From: Betaproteobacteria bacterium
GTDB taxonomy: Bacteria > Pseudomonadota > Gammaproteobacteria > Burkholderiales > Thiobacteraceae
Assembly (NCBI GenBank): GCA_024641855.1
Contig: JAHECG010000014.1
Coordinates: forward strand, 1-44,726
DNA: 44,726 nucleotides
Direction: 5' to 3'
Shown: positions 1 to 8,868 of the stretch, one piece after another
Layout of the letters: every line of letters starts with the position of its first letter
How positions within the stretch are numbered: the first letter of the stretch is position 1
The notes under the pieces: model-generated
Seen by the model: the letters and a program-made list of their open reading frames with translations, nothing else
Told to the model about the DNA's origin: nothing
The model's database searches: none
Translations under genes and position numbers: made by a program

Positions 1-482
1 GCCTCAAAGAAATCCACCTCCAGTTGTTTGCCGAGCAGGCGCAATTGCTCGATAGCGGCGGGACGGTAGACGTCGCAACTGGCGAGCAAGACTTTCTTTT
101 TTTGTTCTTTGAGCCAACGCGCCAATTTGCCGCTGGTGGTGGTTTTACCTGCGCCTTGCAAACCTGCCATTAGAATCACAGCGGGCGGCGTGGTTGAGAG
201 ATTCAATACCGCCTGACTCTCGCCCATCAGGCGCACCAATTCTTCGTGCACGACTTGGATCAAGGCTTGGCCAGGCGTGAGGCTGGTGATAACGTCACGC
301 CCCAGGGCACGTTCTTTTACATGCGCAATAAAATCGCGCACCACCGGCAAGGCCACATCGGCTTCGAGCAAAGCCATGCGCACATCGCGCAGCGCCTCTT
401 GTATATTCTCTTCGGTCAGCCGCGCTTGACCGCGCAACTGCTTCATGACGCCAGCCAAGCGGCCGCTTAGATTATCAAACAT
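1..482 (-). CDS. ffh: Signal recognition particle protein Ffh, 5' part (runs off window edge)
   Basis: Ffh is the GTPase of the signal recognition particle. It binds 4.5S RNA and delivers ribosomes making membrane proteins to FtsY. About 160 N-terminal residues are visible, starting MFDNLSGRLAGVMKQLRG at the ATG complementary to 480-482. They cover the helical N domain and the start of the G domain, including the P-loop GLQGAGKTTT and the DVYRPAAIEQL motif that follows it in SRP GTPases. The rest of the G domain and the methionine-rich M domain lie outside the window. The gene is divergent from the CcsA-like gene. Identification is secure from the motif series. Confidence 0.96.
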   Translation of the reverse strand, partial: MFDNLSGRLAGVMKQLRGQARLTEENIQEALRDVRMALLEADVALPVVRDFIAHVKERALGRDVITSLTPGQALIQVVHEELVRLMGESQAVLNLSTTPPAVILMAGLQGAGKTTTSGKLARWLKEQKKKVLLASCDVYRPAAIEQLRLLGKQLEVDFFE

Positions 483-501
483 AGTCGTTTCTTTGCTGCG
501 T

Positions 502-507
502 TATAAT
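502..507 (+). promoter_or_regulatory. Putative -10 box (TATAAT) for the CcsA-like gene
   Basis: A perfect TATAAT stands in the short gap between ffh and the divergent membrane-protein gene. No good -35 hexamer is visible at 16-18 bp upstream. The ATG at 506 overlaps this box, so if the box is used the protein cannot begin there. That favours the in-frame ATG at 545. Confidence 0.45.
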
Positions 508-544
508 GGAAAATTCAATCCATACGCATTTTACCCTAATAACT

Positions 545-1372
545 ATGCCCACCCTCTTTCCCCATTTACTCGTCACTGGTTTGTATGCGGCCTTAGGCTA
601 TGTATTTTGGCGCACGAATTGGGCTCGACAGGCTGTTGATGCGAGCCATTGGCTAGGCTGGGCGCGGTTAGCCGTGCTCTTTCCACTGGCGATACATGCT
701 TGGCTATTGGTTGCCAGCAGCTGGGCTAATGGCACCTTGAGTATCAGCGTTGGCGACGCCTTATCGGCGATCGTCTGGTTGGCGTTGGCGGTGTATGCCT
801 TAAGCAGCTTGCGCCAGCCGGTCGATGCGCTACAAGCACTGATTTTGCCCATTGCGGCGGTTGCCGTATTACTCCCCCTATGGCTCACGGGAGAACCTAT
901 GCAGCTAGCCGCTTCACCTTTGTTTTTAGTGCATATCGCACTATCCCTATTGGCTTATGCGTTATTTACCATTGCAGCACTACATGCCGGCATGATGGCA
1001 TTATTTGAAAAGCGCTTGCATTCACACGACATGAATCGCGCCCTATCTAATTTGCCACCGTTGCTCACACTGGAACGTTTGTTGTTCGACATTATCGGCA
1101 TTGGTTTCGTGTTGCTAACGCTCGCTTTGGCCAGCGGCATTTTATTTTCGGAACAGGTGTTCGGAAAACCATTTTCGTTTAACCATTTCACACAACACAA
1201 AACCGTATTTGCGCTACTGTCCTGGATGACCTATGCCGGGCTATTGGCAGGGCGTAAACGCTATGGCTGGCGTGGTCGCACCGCCATTGCCTGGTCGCTC
1301 ACCGGGTTTGCGATGCTGGTGCTGGCCTATATCGGCAGTAAAATCATTTTGCAATTGCTGCTTGGCAAATAA
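545..1372 (+). CDS. CcsA/YpjD-like cytochrome c assembly family membrane protein
   Basis: This 275-residue integral membrane protein has about eight hydrophobic segments. It resembles the YpjD/CcsA-like family (cytochrome C assembly domain) often found between ffh and a CorC-type gene in proteobacteria. The family includes heme-handling subunits of cytochrome c maturation, but members in this location have no firmly established function. A heme-handling role is therefore only inferred. An in-frame ATG at 506 would add 13 polar residues (MENSIHTHF...), but it overlaps a TATAAT box. The start at 545 (MPTLFPHLLVTGLY) puts the first membrane segment at the N terminus as usual. Neither start has a clear Shine-Dalgarno sequence. 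The CorC-like gene follows 38 bp later. Confidence 0.8.
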   Translation: MPTLFPHLLVTGLYAALGYVFWRTNWARQAVDASHWLGWARLAVLFPLAIHAWLLVASSWANGTLSISVGDALSAIVWLALAVYALSSLRQPVDALQALILPIAAVAVLLPLWLTGEPMQLAASPLFLVHIALSLLAYALFTIAALHAGMMALFEKRLHSHDMNRALSNLPPLLTLERLLFDIIGIGFVLLTLALASGILFSEQVFGKPFSFNHFTQHKTVFALLSWMTYAGLLAGRKRYGWRGRTAIAWSLTGFAMLVLAYIGSKIILQLLLGK

Positions 1373-1410
1373 GCGCTCACTCTTTTATCTTTTCGCGATA
1401 GGCACACCGA

Positions 1411-2697
1411 TTGGATGATATTCCGATAAGCGCTTTACTCACCGCGCTAGCTGTTTTACTGGTGATTTCTGCGTTTTTCTCTATTTCCGAGATCAGCATG
1501 ATGTCGCTGAACCGCTATCGCTTGCGGCATCTCGTTCAACAAGGACATCGCGGGGCAAAATTGGCCGCCAGTCTGCTGGCGCAAACCGACAAACTGCTCG
1601 GCGTGATTTTGCTCGGCAATAATCTCGTCAACGCCATGGCAGCGGCTTTGGTGACGATTATCGCCGTACGTTTTTTTGGCAATAGTGAATTAGCAGTAAC
1701 GCTCGCCACTTTGTCGGTGACTTTTCTCATTTTGGTGTTTAGTGAAATCAGCCCCAAAGTGATGGGTGCCGCCTATCCGGAAAAAGTGGCATTCCCTGCG
1801 AGCTATGTTCTAAAACCTTTAATTCGACTGTTTTACCCACTGATCTGGTTCGTTAACCTGTTTGTGCAAACTTTATTATGGGTATTACGCATGCGGCCGA
1901 ACGAGGCCAAAGAACACAAAATCAGCATGCCGGAATTACGCACTTTAGTGTTGGAAGCCAGTGGCTTTATTCCGAAAAAGCACCAAAGCGTCTTACTGAA
2001 TTTGTTCGAGCTGGAAGAAATTACGGTGGATGATGTGATGACGCCACGCAGCCAAATCGAAGCCATCGATCTCGCTGACGACCCCGATAGCATTTGGCAG
2101 CAACTCATCACCAGCCACCATACACAACTCCCGGTTTACGAAGATGAACTGAATAATCTGATCGGTATCGTGCACACGCGCAAGGTGCTCCATCAGGCGC
2201 AGGGCGAACAAATTTCAATCGAAGGCCTCAAGCAAATCCTGCGCGAGCCGTATTTCATACCAGCGGGAACGCCCTTGCTCACCCAGTTGCAAAATTTTCA
2301 GGAGAATCAACGCAAGTTCGGCATGGTCGTGGATGAGTACGGTGAGTTACAGGGATTAGCGACCATGTCCGACATTTTAGAAGAAATTGTCGGCGAGTTC
2401 ACGACACGTTCACCGCTACAAGCCACTTATTTTCATGCCCAGGACGATGGCAGTTGGTTGATTGATGGCAGCAGCTCACTACGTAATCTAAACCGGAAAC
2501 TCGGGACGAAGTTTCCGATAGATGGGCCTAAGACTTTGAATGGATTGATATTAGAGCACTTCGAGGACATCCCGGAAGCAGGTACCAGCTTCCGTATTGC
2601 TGAACACACCCTGGAGATTGTGCAAACGCAAGATCGTGTCGTTAAGGTAGTACGGCTTTGTCCACCGCTGGCGCCAGCGGAAATTGCCGAGGATTAA
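1411..2697 (+). CDS. CorC/CNNM-type transporter (DUF21, CBS pair, CorC_HlyC domain)
   Basis: This 428-residue membrane protein belongs to the HlyC/CorC (CNNM-like) family, linked to magnesium or cobalt efflux and resistance. The order is an N-terminal DUF21 region with four hydrophobic segments (about residues 1-140), a CBS-domain pair beginning near VMTPRSQIEAI (about residue 210), and a C-terminal CorC_HlyC domain after MVVDEYGELQGLATMSDIL. The CBS pair normally binds adenine nucleotides. The start is a TTG at 1411. An in-frame stop at 1399 excludes anything further upstream, and the only nearby AGG (1400-1402) is weak as a ribosome binding site. The gene lies 38 bp after the CcsA-like gene and is probably cotranscribed with it. 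Confidence 0.87.
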   Translation: MDDIPISALLTALAVLLVISAFFSISEISMMSLNRYRLRHLVQQGHRGAKLAASLLAQTDKLLGVILLGNNLVNAMAAALVTIIAVRFFGNSELAVTLATLSVTFLILVFSEISPKVMGAAYPEKVAFPASYVLKPLIRLFYPLIWFVNLFVQTLLWVLRMRPNEAKEHKISMPELRTLVLEASGFIPKKHQSVLLNLFELEEITVDDVMTPRSQIEAIDLADDPDSIWQQLITSHHTQLPVYEDELNNLIGIVHTRKVLHQAQGEQISIEGLKQILREPYFIPAGTPLLTQLQNFQENQRKFGMVVDEYGELQGLATMSDILEEIVGEFTTRSPLQATYFHAQDDGSWLIDGSSSLRNLNRKLGTKFPIDGPKTLNGLILEHFEDIPEAGTSFRIAEHTLEIVQTQDRVVKVVRLCPPLAPAEIAED

Positions 2698-2775
2698 AAA
2701 ACATTTCTCCTTTACAAACAGGGTTGTCAACGGCATTATTTACGTAAATTCTGAAGGATACGCTAAATAGCGAAT

Positions 2776-4503
2776 ATGGTAGCAGCCACTAACACGACCA
2801 GCTTGAGCGCGCTTGCCCGCACCTTAGTGCAACAAGGCAAGCTGATCGAACAAGAGGCCGAAGCAATTCAAAGCCAAGCAAACTCTTCGGCTGTGAGCTT
2901 CGTGTCGCAACTTATTCTCTCGCGCAAAATGACGGCGCTGGATGTGGCGCAATTTGCCTCACATACTTTTGGCTTTCCGCTGCTAGATCTAAGTGCGCTC
3001 GATATCGAACACATTCCTGACGGTCTACTCCCAGTCAAGCTAATGCAAGAACGCCGTGTACTCGGTTTGTATAAGCGCGGTACACGACTATTTGTGGCGA
3101 TGTCAGACCCCACCAACGCGCAGGCGCTGGACGAAATCAAATTCCAAACCAGTATGCTGGTCGACCCCGTTGTAGTAGAAGACGATAAACTAGCAAAACT
3201 CGTCGAAAAAGCGGGGGAATCCGCTTCCGACAAGTTGGACGAACTGGTCGGCGAAGATGTCGATATGGACATGCTGGAAGCCGAGGGGGAAGGCGGAGCA
3301 GCGGCCCAAGACGAAAGTGGCGCAGGCGATGTCGACGATGCGCCGGTCGTTAAATACCTGCAAAAAGTGTTGCTCGACGCCATTAATTCCGGGGTTTCGG
3401 ATATCCACTTCGAGCCGTTCGAAAAATTCTATCGCATCCGCTATCGTTTGGATGGCGTGCTGTATGAAGTCGCCAAACCACCACTTGCCATCAAAGACAA
3501 AATCGCTTCACGCATCAAGGTGATCTCGAAGCTGGACATCTCCGAAAAGCGTATCCCGCAAGATGGCCGGATGAAATTAGTGCTCTCCAAAGCACGCGCG
3601 ATCGACTTTCGTGTCAGCACGCTGCCGACGCTGTGGGGCGAGAAAATCGTGATGCGGATTTTGGATCCCACGAGCGCCCAATTAGGCGTCGATGCCCTGG
3701 GCTATGAACCCGCGCAAAAAGAGGCCTTGCTTCATGCGGTCGCGCGTCCCTATGGCATGGTGTTGGTTACCGGGCCGACGGGTAGCGGTAAAACCGTATC
3801 GCTATATACCTGCCTTAACATTCTTAACTTACCCGGCACGAATATTTCAACCGCAGAAGATCCCGCCGAGATCAATTTACCCGGCGTGAATCAAGTCAAC
3901 GTGAACGAAAAAGCAGGGCTAACGTTTGCGGCGGCGTTGCGCGCCTTCTTGCGCCAAGATCCGGATGTGATCATGGTCGGTGAGATTCGCGATCTGGAAA
4001 CCGCAGACATCTCGATTAAAGCCGCACAAACCGGCCATATGGTATTGTCTACACTGCATACTAACGATGCGCCGACCACGCTCACCCGTCTGATGAATAT
4101 GGGGGTAGCCCCTTTTAATATCGCCTCTTCGGTGATTTTGATTACAGCACAGCGTCTAGCGCGTCGACTCTGCAGCCATTGCAAAAAACCGATCGATATT
4201 CCCAAAGAAGCCTTATTGCGCGCGGGTTTCAAAGAAGAAGACCTGGACGGCACATGGCAACCCTATGGTCATGTCGGTTGCGAAACCTGCAAAAACACCG
4301 GCTACAAAGGCCGCGTCGGCATTTATCAAGTCATGCCGATTACCGACGAAATTAGCCGTATCATCATGAAAAATGGCACGGCAATCGATATCGCCGATCA
4401 GGCGAAAATTGAAGGTGTCAAAGATTTACGCCAATCCGGTTTGCTTAAGGTCAAACAAGGCTTGACCTCATTGGAAGAAGTGGAAGCCGTCACTAACGAA
4501 TAA
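2776..4503 (+). CDS. pilB: Type IV pilus assembly ATPase PilB
   Basis: PilB is the cytoplasmic hexameric ATPase that powers extension of type IV pili. The 575-residue protein has the N-terminal MshE/GSPII_E domain (about residues 40-150), an acidic linker rich in Asp, Glu and Gly (about 155-190), and the secretion ATPase core. Visible motifs are Walker A GPTGSGKT (333-340), an Asp box in AEDPAEI, Walker B DPDVIMVGEIRD, the His box LSTLHTNDAP, and a zinc tetracysteine (CSHC and CETC) near the C terminus. An in-frame stop at 2764 limits the N terminus. The gene heads the pilB-pilC-pilD group. No major pilin gene is present in the window, so pilA must be elsewhere. Confidence 0.96.
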   Translation: MVAATNTTSLSALARTLVQQGKLIEQEAEAIQSQANSSAVSFVSQLILSRKMTALDVAQFASHTFGFPLLDLSALDIEHIPDGLLPVKLMQERRVLGLYKRGTRLFVAMSDPTNAQALDEIKFQTSMLVDPVVVEDDKLAKLVEKAGESASDKLDELVGEDVDMDMLEAEGEGGAAAQDESGAGDVDDAPVVKYLQKVLLDAINSGVSDIHFEPFEKFYRIRYRLDGVLYEVAKPPLAIKDKIASRIKVISKLDISEKRIPQDGRMKLVLSKARAIDFRVSTLPTLWGEKIVMRILDPTSAQLGVDALGYEPAQKEALLHAVARPYGMVLVTGPTGSGKTVSLYTCLNILNLPGTNISTAEDPAEINLPGVNQVNVNEKAGLTFAAALRAFLRQDPDVIMVGEIRDLETADISIKAAQTGHMVLSTLHTNDAPTTLTRLMNMGVAPFNIASSVILITAQRLARRLCSHCKKPIDIPKEALLRAGFKEEDLDGTWQPYGHVGCETCKNTGYKGRVGIYQVMPITDEISRIIMKNGTAIDIADQAKIEGVKDLRQSGLLKVKQGLTSLEEVEAVTNE

Positions 4504-4627
4504 TTGCAGCACAGATGAATTTTCAGTAAGACTGAGTGCAACTTGATCAATCCGGGGTATTTTAAGATAGGCTAGAAGCTTCAACCCCTGGCATTGCAAT
4601 TAACATTTCGCAGTAAAGGATTTTATT

Positions 4628-5848
4628 ATGGCAGTCGCAGCAAAAAAAGCCGTTAAAGAATTCAATTACGTTTGGGAAGGGATGGACAAGAAAGGCAAGC
4701 GCATGAAAGGTGACATGCGCGCCAGCGGCGAGGCCGTGGTCAGCGCGAACTTGCGCCGACAGGGTATTTCCGTGTCCAAAGTCAAAAAACAATCGACTCT
4801 CGGCCGTGGCAGAAAAATCACCGAAAAAGACATCGCGCTATTCACACGCCAATTCGCCACCATGCTGAAATCCGGCGTGCCTTTGCTGCAATCTTTCGAC
4901 ATCGTCGCTAAAGGCCACTCCAACCCCACCGTCTCGCAATTACTCCTGGACGTTAAAAACGATGTGTCCTCCGGCAGCAGTTTGGCGCAAGCGTTTAGCA
5001 AACGCCCGGTTTACTTCGATACTTTGTTTTGCAACCTCGTGAATGCCGGTGAGCAGGCAGGTATTCTGGATGGCGTGCTGGATCGACTCGCCGACTATAA
5101 AGAAAAAATTCTCGCCATTAAGGCCAAGATTAAATCGGCACTGTTTTACCCTGCCGCAATCTTGGTAGTGGCTTTCGTCATTACCGCAGTGATTATGATT
5201 TTTGTGATCCCGGTGTTCGCCGACTTGTTCAAAAGCTTTGGTGCGGACTTGCCAGCGCCGACCTTAGTCGTGATGGCGATGTCGACTTTTTTCATTACCT
5301 ATTGGTGGGCCATCTTTGGCATCCTCTTCGGTGGCGTGTGGTTTTTCTTTTATAGTTGGAAGCGCTCGAAAAAGATGCAAAACACCATCGACCGCTTGTC
5401 TTTAAAAGCCCCGGTATTTGGCGAACTATTGGAAAAAAGCGCCATTGCGCGTTGGTCGCGCACGTTGTCGACCATGTTTGCCGCAGGTGTGCCGCTGGTC
5501 GAAGCGCTCGACTCAGTGGCTGGATCGGCCGGAAACCAAGTTTATTTTCACGCAACCAAACGCATTCAAGGTGAAGTTTCTACTGGCACCAATCTAACTA
5601 GCGCCATGCAAAATACTAGCTTATTCCCGAATATGGTGATTCAAATGGTGCAAATCGGTGAAGAGTCCGGGCAACTGGATTCGATGCTGAGCAAAGTTGC
5701 CGATTATTATGATCGTGAAGTTGACGACATTGTGTCCCGCATGTCGGCCCTGCTCGAACCGATCATCATGGTGGTTTTAGGTACCTTGATCGGCGGATTG
5801 GTTGTCGCGATGTACCTACCCATTTTCAAAATGGGTCAAGCGATCTAA
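4628..5848 (+). CDS. pilC: Type IV pilus inner membrane platform protein PilC
   Basis: PilC is the polytopic platform protein on which PilB acts during pilus assembly. The 406-residue protein carries two T2SSF (GspF) repeats, marked by FTRQFATMLKSGVPLLQSFD and WSRTLSTMFAAGVPLVEALD. It has three hydrophobic segments, near residues 170-200, 220-245 and 375-400. Length and layout are typical of the family. The start is supported by AAAGGA eight bases upstream of the ATG. A 124-bp gap separates it from pilB, so it may have its own promoter as well as readthrough from pilB. I see no convincing -24/-12 sequence in that gap. Confidence 0.96.
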   Translation: MAVAAKKAVKEFNYVWEGMDKKGKRMKGDMRASGEAVVSANLRRQGISVSKVKKQSTLGRGRKITEKDIALFTRQFATMLKSGVPLLQSFDIVAKGHSNPTVSQLLLDVKNDVSSGSSLAQAFSKRPVYFDTLFCNLVNAGEQAGILDGVLDRLADYKEKILAIKAKIKSALFYPAAILVVAFVITAVIMIFVIPVFADLFKSFGADLPAPTLVVMAMSTFFITYWWAIFGILFGGVWFFFYSWKRSKKMQNTIDRLSLKAPVFGELLEKSAIARWSRTLSTMFAAGVPLVEALDSVAGSAGNQVYFHATKRIQGEVSTGTNLTSAMQNTSLFPNMVIQMVQIGEESGQLDSMLSKVADYYDREVDDIVSRMSALLEPIIMVVLGTLIGGLVVAMYLPIFKMGQAI

Positions 5849-5855
5849 GACGACC

Positions 5856-6731
5856 GTGGAAACGATCCAAGCAACGCTGGCTCTGTTGCAAGACTCGCCA
5901 GCGTTTTTTGTTGGCAGCATTCTGGTACTGGGCTTGCTCGTTGGCAGTTTTCTCAATGTCGTGATTTATCGCGTCCCGAAAATCATGGAGCGTGAATGGA
6001 AAAACTTCTGCGCTGAACTAGCCGAGCAAGCGCCACCAACCGCTGAGACCTTCAATCTAGTTACTCCACGTTCGCGTTGCCCATCTTGCGCCACGCCGGT
6101 GCATGCCATGGATAATATTCCGCTGTTCAGTTATGCCCTGTTGCGTGGTAAATGTCGTCATTGTGGGGCGTCTATTTCAGCCCGCTATCCGATCATTGAA
6201 GCCCTGACCGGCTTGCTTTCTGCTTATATCGCTTGGTGTTTTGGCGTTAGCGCCATGACCTTTGCTGCTTTGCTATTTTGCTGGAGTTTGATTGCGCTCA
6301 CTTTTATCGATGCCGACACCCAGCTATTACCAGACCAAATCACCCAACCGTTGATTTGGCTCGGACTGCTGGTGAATTTGAATGGTTTATTTACCGATCT
6401 GCCTTCGGCATTGATCGGCGCTACAGCCGGCTACCTCTCACTCTGGTCCATTTACTGGCTATTCAAACTCCTCACGGGGAAAGAAGGGATGGGCTTTGGC
6501 GATTTCAAGCTGCTTGCAGCCATTGGTGCTTGGCTTGGCTGGTCTATGCTTCCCGTCGTGATTCTACTTTCCTCCCTAGTCGGTGCGGTCGTGGGTATCA
6601 GCTTAATTGCGTTTGCCCGTCATGCACGCAGTCAACCGATTCCCTTCGGCCCCTATCTCGCGGGTGGTGGCCTGATTGCTTTATTTTGGGGTCAGGATTT
6701 AACGCAAGCCTATTTAGCATGGTTACATTAA
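5856..6731 (+). CDS. pilD: Prepilin peptidase / N-methyltransferase PilD
   Basis: PilD cleaves the leader of type IV prepilins (and of type II secretion pseudopilins if present) and N-methylates the new N terminus. The protein of about 291 residues has the N-terminal methyltransferase region with the zinc tetracysteine RCPSC...CRHC. Both catalytic aspartates of the aspartyl protease are visible, in FIDADTQLLPDQ and GMGFGDFKLL. Several membrane segments follow. I chose the GTG at 5856, eight bases after the pilC stop. An upstream ATG at 5802 would overlap pilC by 47 bp and add a charged N terminus not expected ahead of the first membrane helix. The gene completes the pilBCD operon. Confidence 0.94.
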   Translation: METIQATLALLQDSPAFFVGSILVLGLLVGSFLNVVIYRVPKIMEREWKNFCAELAEQAPPTAETFNLVTPRSRCPSCATPVHAMDNIPLFSYALLRGKCRHCGASISARYPIIEALTGLLSAYIAWCFGVSAMTFAALLFCWSLIALTFIDADTQLLPDQITQPLIWLGLLVNLNGLFTDLPSALIGATAGYLSLWSIYWLFKLLTGKEGMGFGDFKLLAAIGAWLGWSMLPVVILLSSLVGAVVGISLIAFARHARSQPIPFGPYLAGGGLIALFWGQDLTQAYLAWLH

Positions 6732-6744
6732 GCGCAGACCGCTA

Positions 6745-7359
6745 ATGGTTTTCTGCATTGGCTTAACGGGTGGTATCGGCTGTGGAAAATCAACAGTTGC
6801 GCATGCATTTGAAGCATTAGGTGCATTAATAATCGATACCGACACTATTTCACACGCCCTAACTCAACCGGGTGAGCGTGGTTTTCAAGACATCATCCGC
6901 CAATTTGGCACTGAATTTATCTTGCCGCACGGCGCCCTGGATCGCGCGAAATTACGCACCTTAGTTTTTTCCGATGCTGCGGAAAAAACCAAACTTGAAT
7001 CAATTTTGCATCCAATCATTCACACCCAAGTCCGAGACAAACTCAATCACTGTGATGCTCCCTATGCAATTCTCGTCGTTCCGCTCTTATTCGAAACCGG
7101 AAACTATCTGCCGTTCGTACAGCGTACATTGGTCGTTGATTGTGCCGAATCCAGCCAAATAACCCGCACCATGGCACGCAGTCATTTGTCCGAAGCTGAA
7201 GTGCGCGCCATTATGCTTCATCAACTGCCACGTCAAGAACGCTTACGGCGCGCGGATGATGTTCTGCATAACGAAGGCGATCTAAACGCCTTGAACCTAA
7301 ATGTCGCGATGTTACACGCGCAGTACACTACGCTCGCCCTAGATACAGCTAAACCCTAG
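6745..7359 (+). CDS. coaE: Dephospho-CoA kinase
   Basis: CoaE phosphorylates the 3'-hydroxyl of dephospho-CoA with ATP, the last step of coenzyme A synthesis, in the cytoplasm. The 204-residue protein has the P-loop GLTGGIGCGKST at its N terminus, then IIDTDTISH, the HPIIH segment and VVPLLFE, all diagnostic of the family. Length is normal. It begins 13 bp after pilD and lies in the common pilD-coaE-zapD-yacG order. Cotranscription with the pilus genes is therefore likely, although the functions are unrelated. Confidence 0.97.
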   Translation: MVFCIGLTGGIGCGKSTVAHAFEALGALIIDTDTISHALTQPGERGFQDIIRQFGTEFILPHGALDRAKLRTLVFSDAAEKTKLESILHPIIHTQVRDKLNHCDAPYAILVVPLLFETGNYLPFVQRTLVVDCAESSQITRTMARSHLSEAEVRAIMLHQLPRQERLRRADDVLHNEGDLNALNLNVAMLHAQYTTLALDTAKP

Positions 7360-7444
7360 AATTTGCATTAGATTTCTGGCTAACCTATTTGTATTTTTAA
7401 GCTTTCTAGTCCAGAATAACTCATTTTATTGGCGGGATTAGCCA

Positions 7445-8200
7445 GTGATCACTTACGAATATCCTCTAAATGAGCGAATTCGCATTTTGATGCGAATGGA
7501 GGATTTGTTCGCCAAGTACACCCATTTTGTGGCATTAAACGCGCCACTGGATCACCATGCAGCCCTGCTCGCCCTATTCGAAATTCTCGAAGTTGCACGC
7601 GGCGACCTTAAATCAGACTTGATTCAAGAATTAGAACGGCAACGCCACACGTTGGAGTCACTGCGTAATAATCCAAGTGTAAAATCGGATGCATTGGAAG
7701 ATGTCCTGGAAAATATTGTCACCACAATTGGGCAACTACAAGGACTCAGCGGTAAAACCGGCCAACATCTTCGCGATAATGAGTGGGTCATGAGCATCAA
7801 GCAACGGGCTTGCATTCCGGGAGGGGTATGCGAATTCGATTTACCTTCCTTTCACTATTGGCTGAGCCTTGACCCCACGACACGCCGCGAGAATTTACAA
7901 TCATGGATGGCCCCATTTCAACCACTCAGCAGCGCCATCAGCATTATTCTTAAAATTTTGCGTGACAGCGGACAAGCAACGCACCGGGTGGCGACCAAAG
8001 GTGCTTATCAACAAATGATTTCCGGGCGTGCCGCACAAATGTTGCGCGTCAAACTCGATACAAACCTGCCTTGCTTTCCAGAAATTAGCGCCAATAAATA
8101 CGCCATTAACATTCGCTTCACCGCTTTAGGTACCGGCATTGAGCGGCCAAAATCTTGCGACATCAATGTTGAATTCGATTTAACCCTCTGCTGCCTGTGA
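7445..8200 (+). CDS. zapD: Cell division protein ZapD
   Basis: ZapD binds the FtsZ C terminus and bundles FtsZ filaments at the Z ring. The 251-residue protein starts with a GTG at 7445 (MITYEYPLNERIRILMRMEDL), the typical opening of the family. It continues with a largely helical first half and a C-terminal beta-rich domain (PCFPEISANKYAINIRF). It sits between coaE and yacG as in many beta- and gammaproteobacteria, which supports the call. Its stop overlaps the yacG start by four bases (GTGA), implying translational coupling. Confidence 0.94.
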   Translation: MITYEYPLNERIRILMRMEDLFAKYTHFVALNAPLDHHAALLALFEILEVARGDLKSDLIQELERQRHTLESLRNNPSVKSDALEDVLENIVTTIGQLQGLSGKTGQHLRDNEWVMSIKQRACIPGGVCEFDLPSFHYWLSLDPTTRRENLQSWMAPFQPLSSAISIILKILRDSGQATHRVATKGAYQQMISGRAAQMLRVKLDTNLPCFPEISANKYAINIRFTALGTGIERPKSCDINVEFDLTLCCL

Positions 8201-8391
8201 AAACACCACGACTTGTTCCCTGCCCGATCTGTGGCCAGTTAAGCCCGTACGATCCCAACAACGCTTATCGCCCCTTCTGTTCCAAGCGCTGTAAGCTCAT
8301 CGATCTTGGCCAATGGGCGAGTGAATCTTATAGCGTGCCGTCCAGCGAAACGCCGGAACCCGATAGCACAACGAATACGCCCGATCAATAA
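8197..8391 (+). CDS. yacG: DNA gyrase inhibitor / zinc-binding protein YacG
   Basis: YacG is a small zinc protein that in Escherichia coli binds GyrB and inhibits gyrase. The 64-residue protein shows the four zinc cysteines as CPIC near the N terminus and CSKRC after RPF, followed by the family hallmark LIDLGQWASE. The C-terminal tail is acidic and low in complexity (ETPEPDSTTNTPDQ), as usual. The start is a GTG overlapping the zapD stop. Confidence 0.94.
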   Translation: MKTPRLVPCPICGQLSPYDPNNAYRPFCSKRCKLIDLGQWASESYSVPSSETPEPDSTTNTPDQ

Positions 8392-8429
8392 GCGTTTCCA
8401 ATTATTATTTATTCTTTAGGAGTTTTTGT

Positions 8430-8861
8430 ATGCGGTCCTTTCTATCCTTCTTATTCGCGCTCTTATTTACCACCTTCGTGCATGCCGCCGAGAATGTGAG
8501 CGTTAAAGACGCTTGGGTGCGTCCACCCCCTCCCGGCGCAAGCGTCGTGGGCGCTTATCTCACCTTGGAAGCAAAACAAGCTACGACTTTAATGCAGGTG
8601 AAATCGCCTGCGGCTGAAGCGGTGGAAGTGCATACGATGAGCATGGATAACGGTGTAATGCAGATGCGGAAACTGCCATCATTGCCACTGGAAGCCGGTA
8701 AGCCGGTGAAGCTAGCACCCGGCGGATTTCATTTGATGCTGATTAATCTCAAGAAGCCATTAAAAGCAGGAGACATCGTACCGTTCGACTTGAGTTTTAG
8801 CCACGGCGATCACAAAACGGAAACTGTTCACGTACAAGCCGTCGTCAGAACGCCCAACTAA
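8430..8861 (+). CDS. Periplasmic copper chaperone, PCu(A)C family
   Basis: PCu(A)C proteins carry Cu(I) in the periplasm, commonly to the CuA site of cytochrome c oxidase. The 143-residue precursor has a signal peptide ending near FVHA-AENV. It has the opening DAWVRPPPPGA and the expected copper ligands: a His and Met group at VHTMSMDNGVMQM and a later GGFHLMLINL. The C terminus contains a further HGDHKTE. An AGGAG sits seven bases before the ATG. It is the last plus-strand gene of the pil-coaE-zapD-yacG run and converges on the Nudix-ThiE gene with a gap of only seven bases. The aa3/caa3 oxidase locus at 21777-29916 is a plausible client. Confidence 0.93.
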   Translation: MRSFLSFLFALLFTTFVHAAENVSVKDAWVRPPPPGASVVGAYLTLEAKQATTLMQVKSPAAEAVEVHTMSMDNGVMQMRKLPSLPLEAGKPVKLAPGGFHLMLINLKKPLKAGDIVPFDLSFSHGDHKTETVHVQAVVRTPN

Positions 8862-8868
8862 CTTTTCT

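Noticed and set aside
4504-4627. Possible sigma54 promoter before pilC (TGGCATTGCAATTAAC)
   Set aside because: The GC dinucleotide is not at the required spacing from GG, and no activator site is visible.
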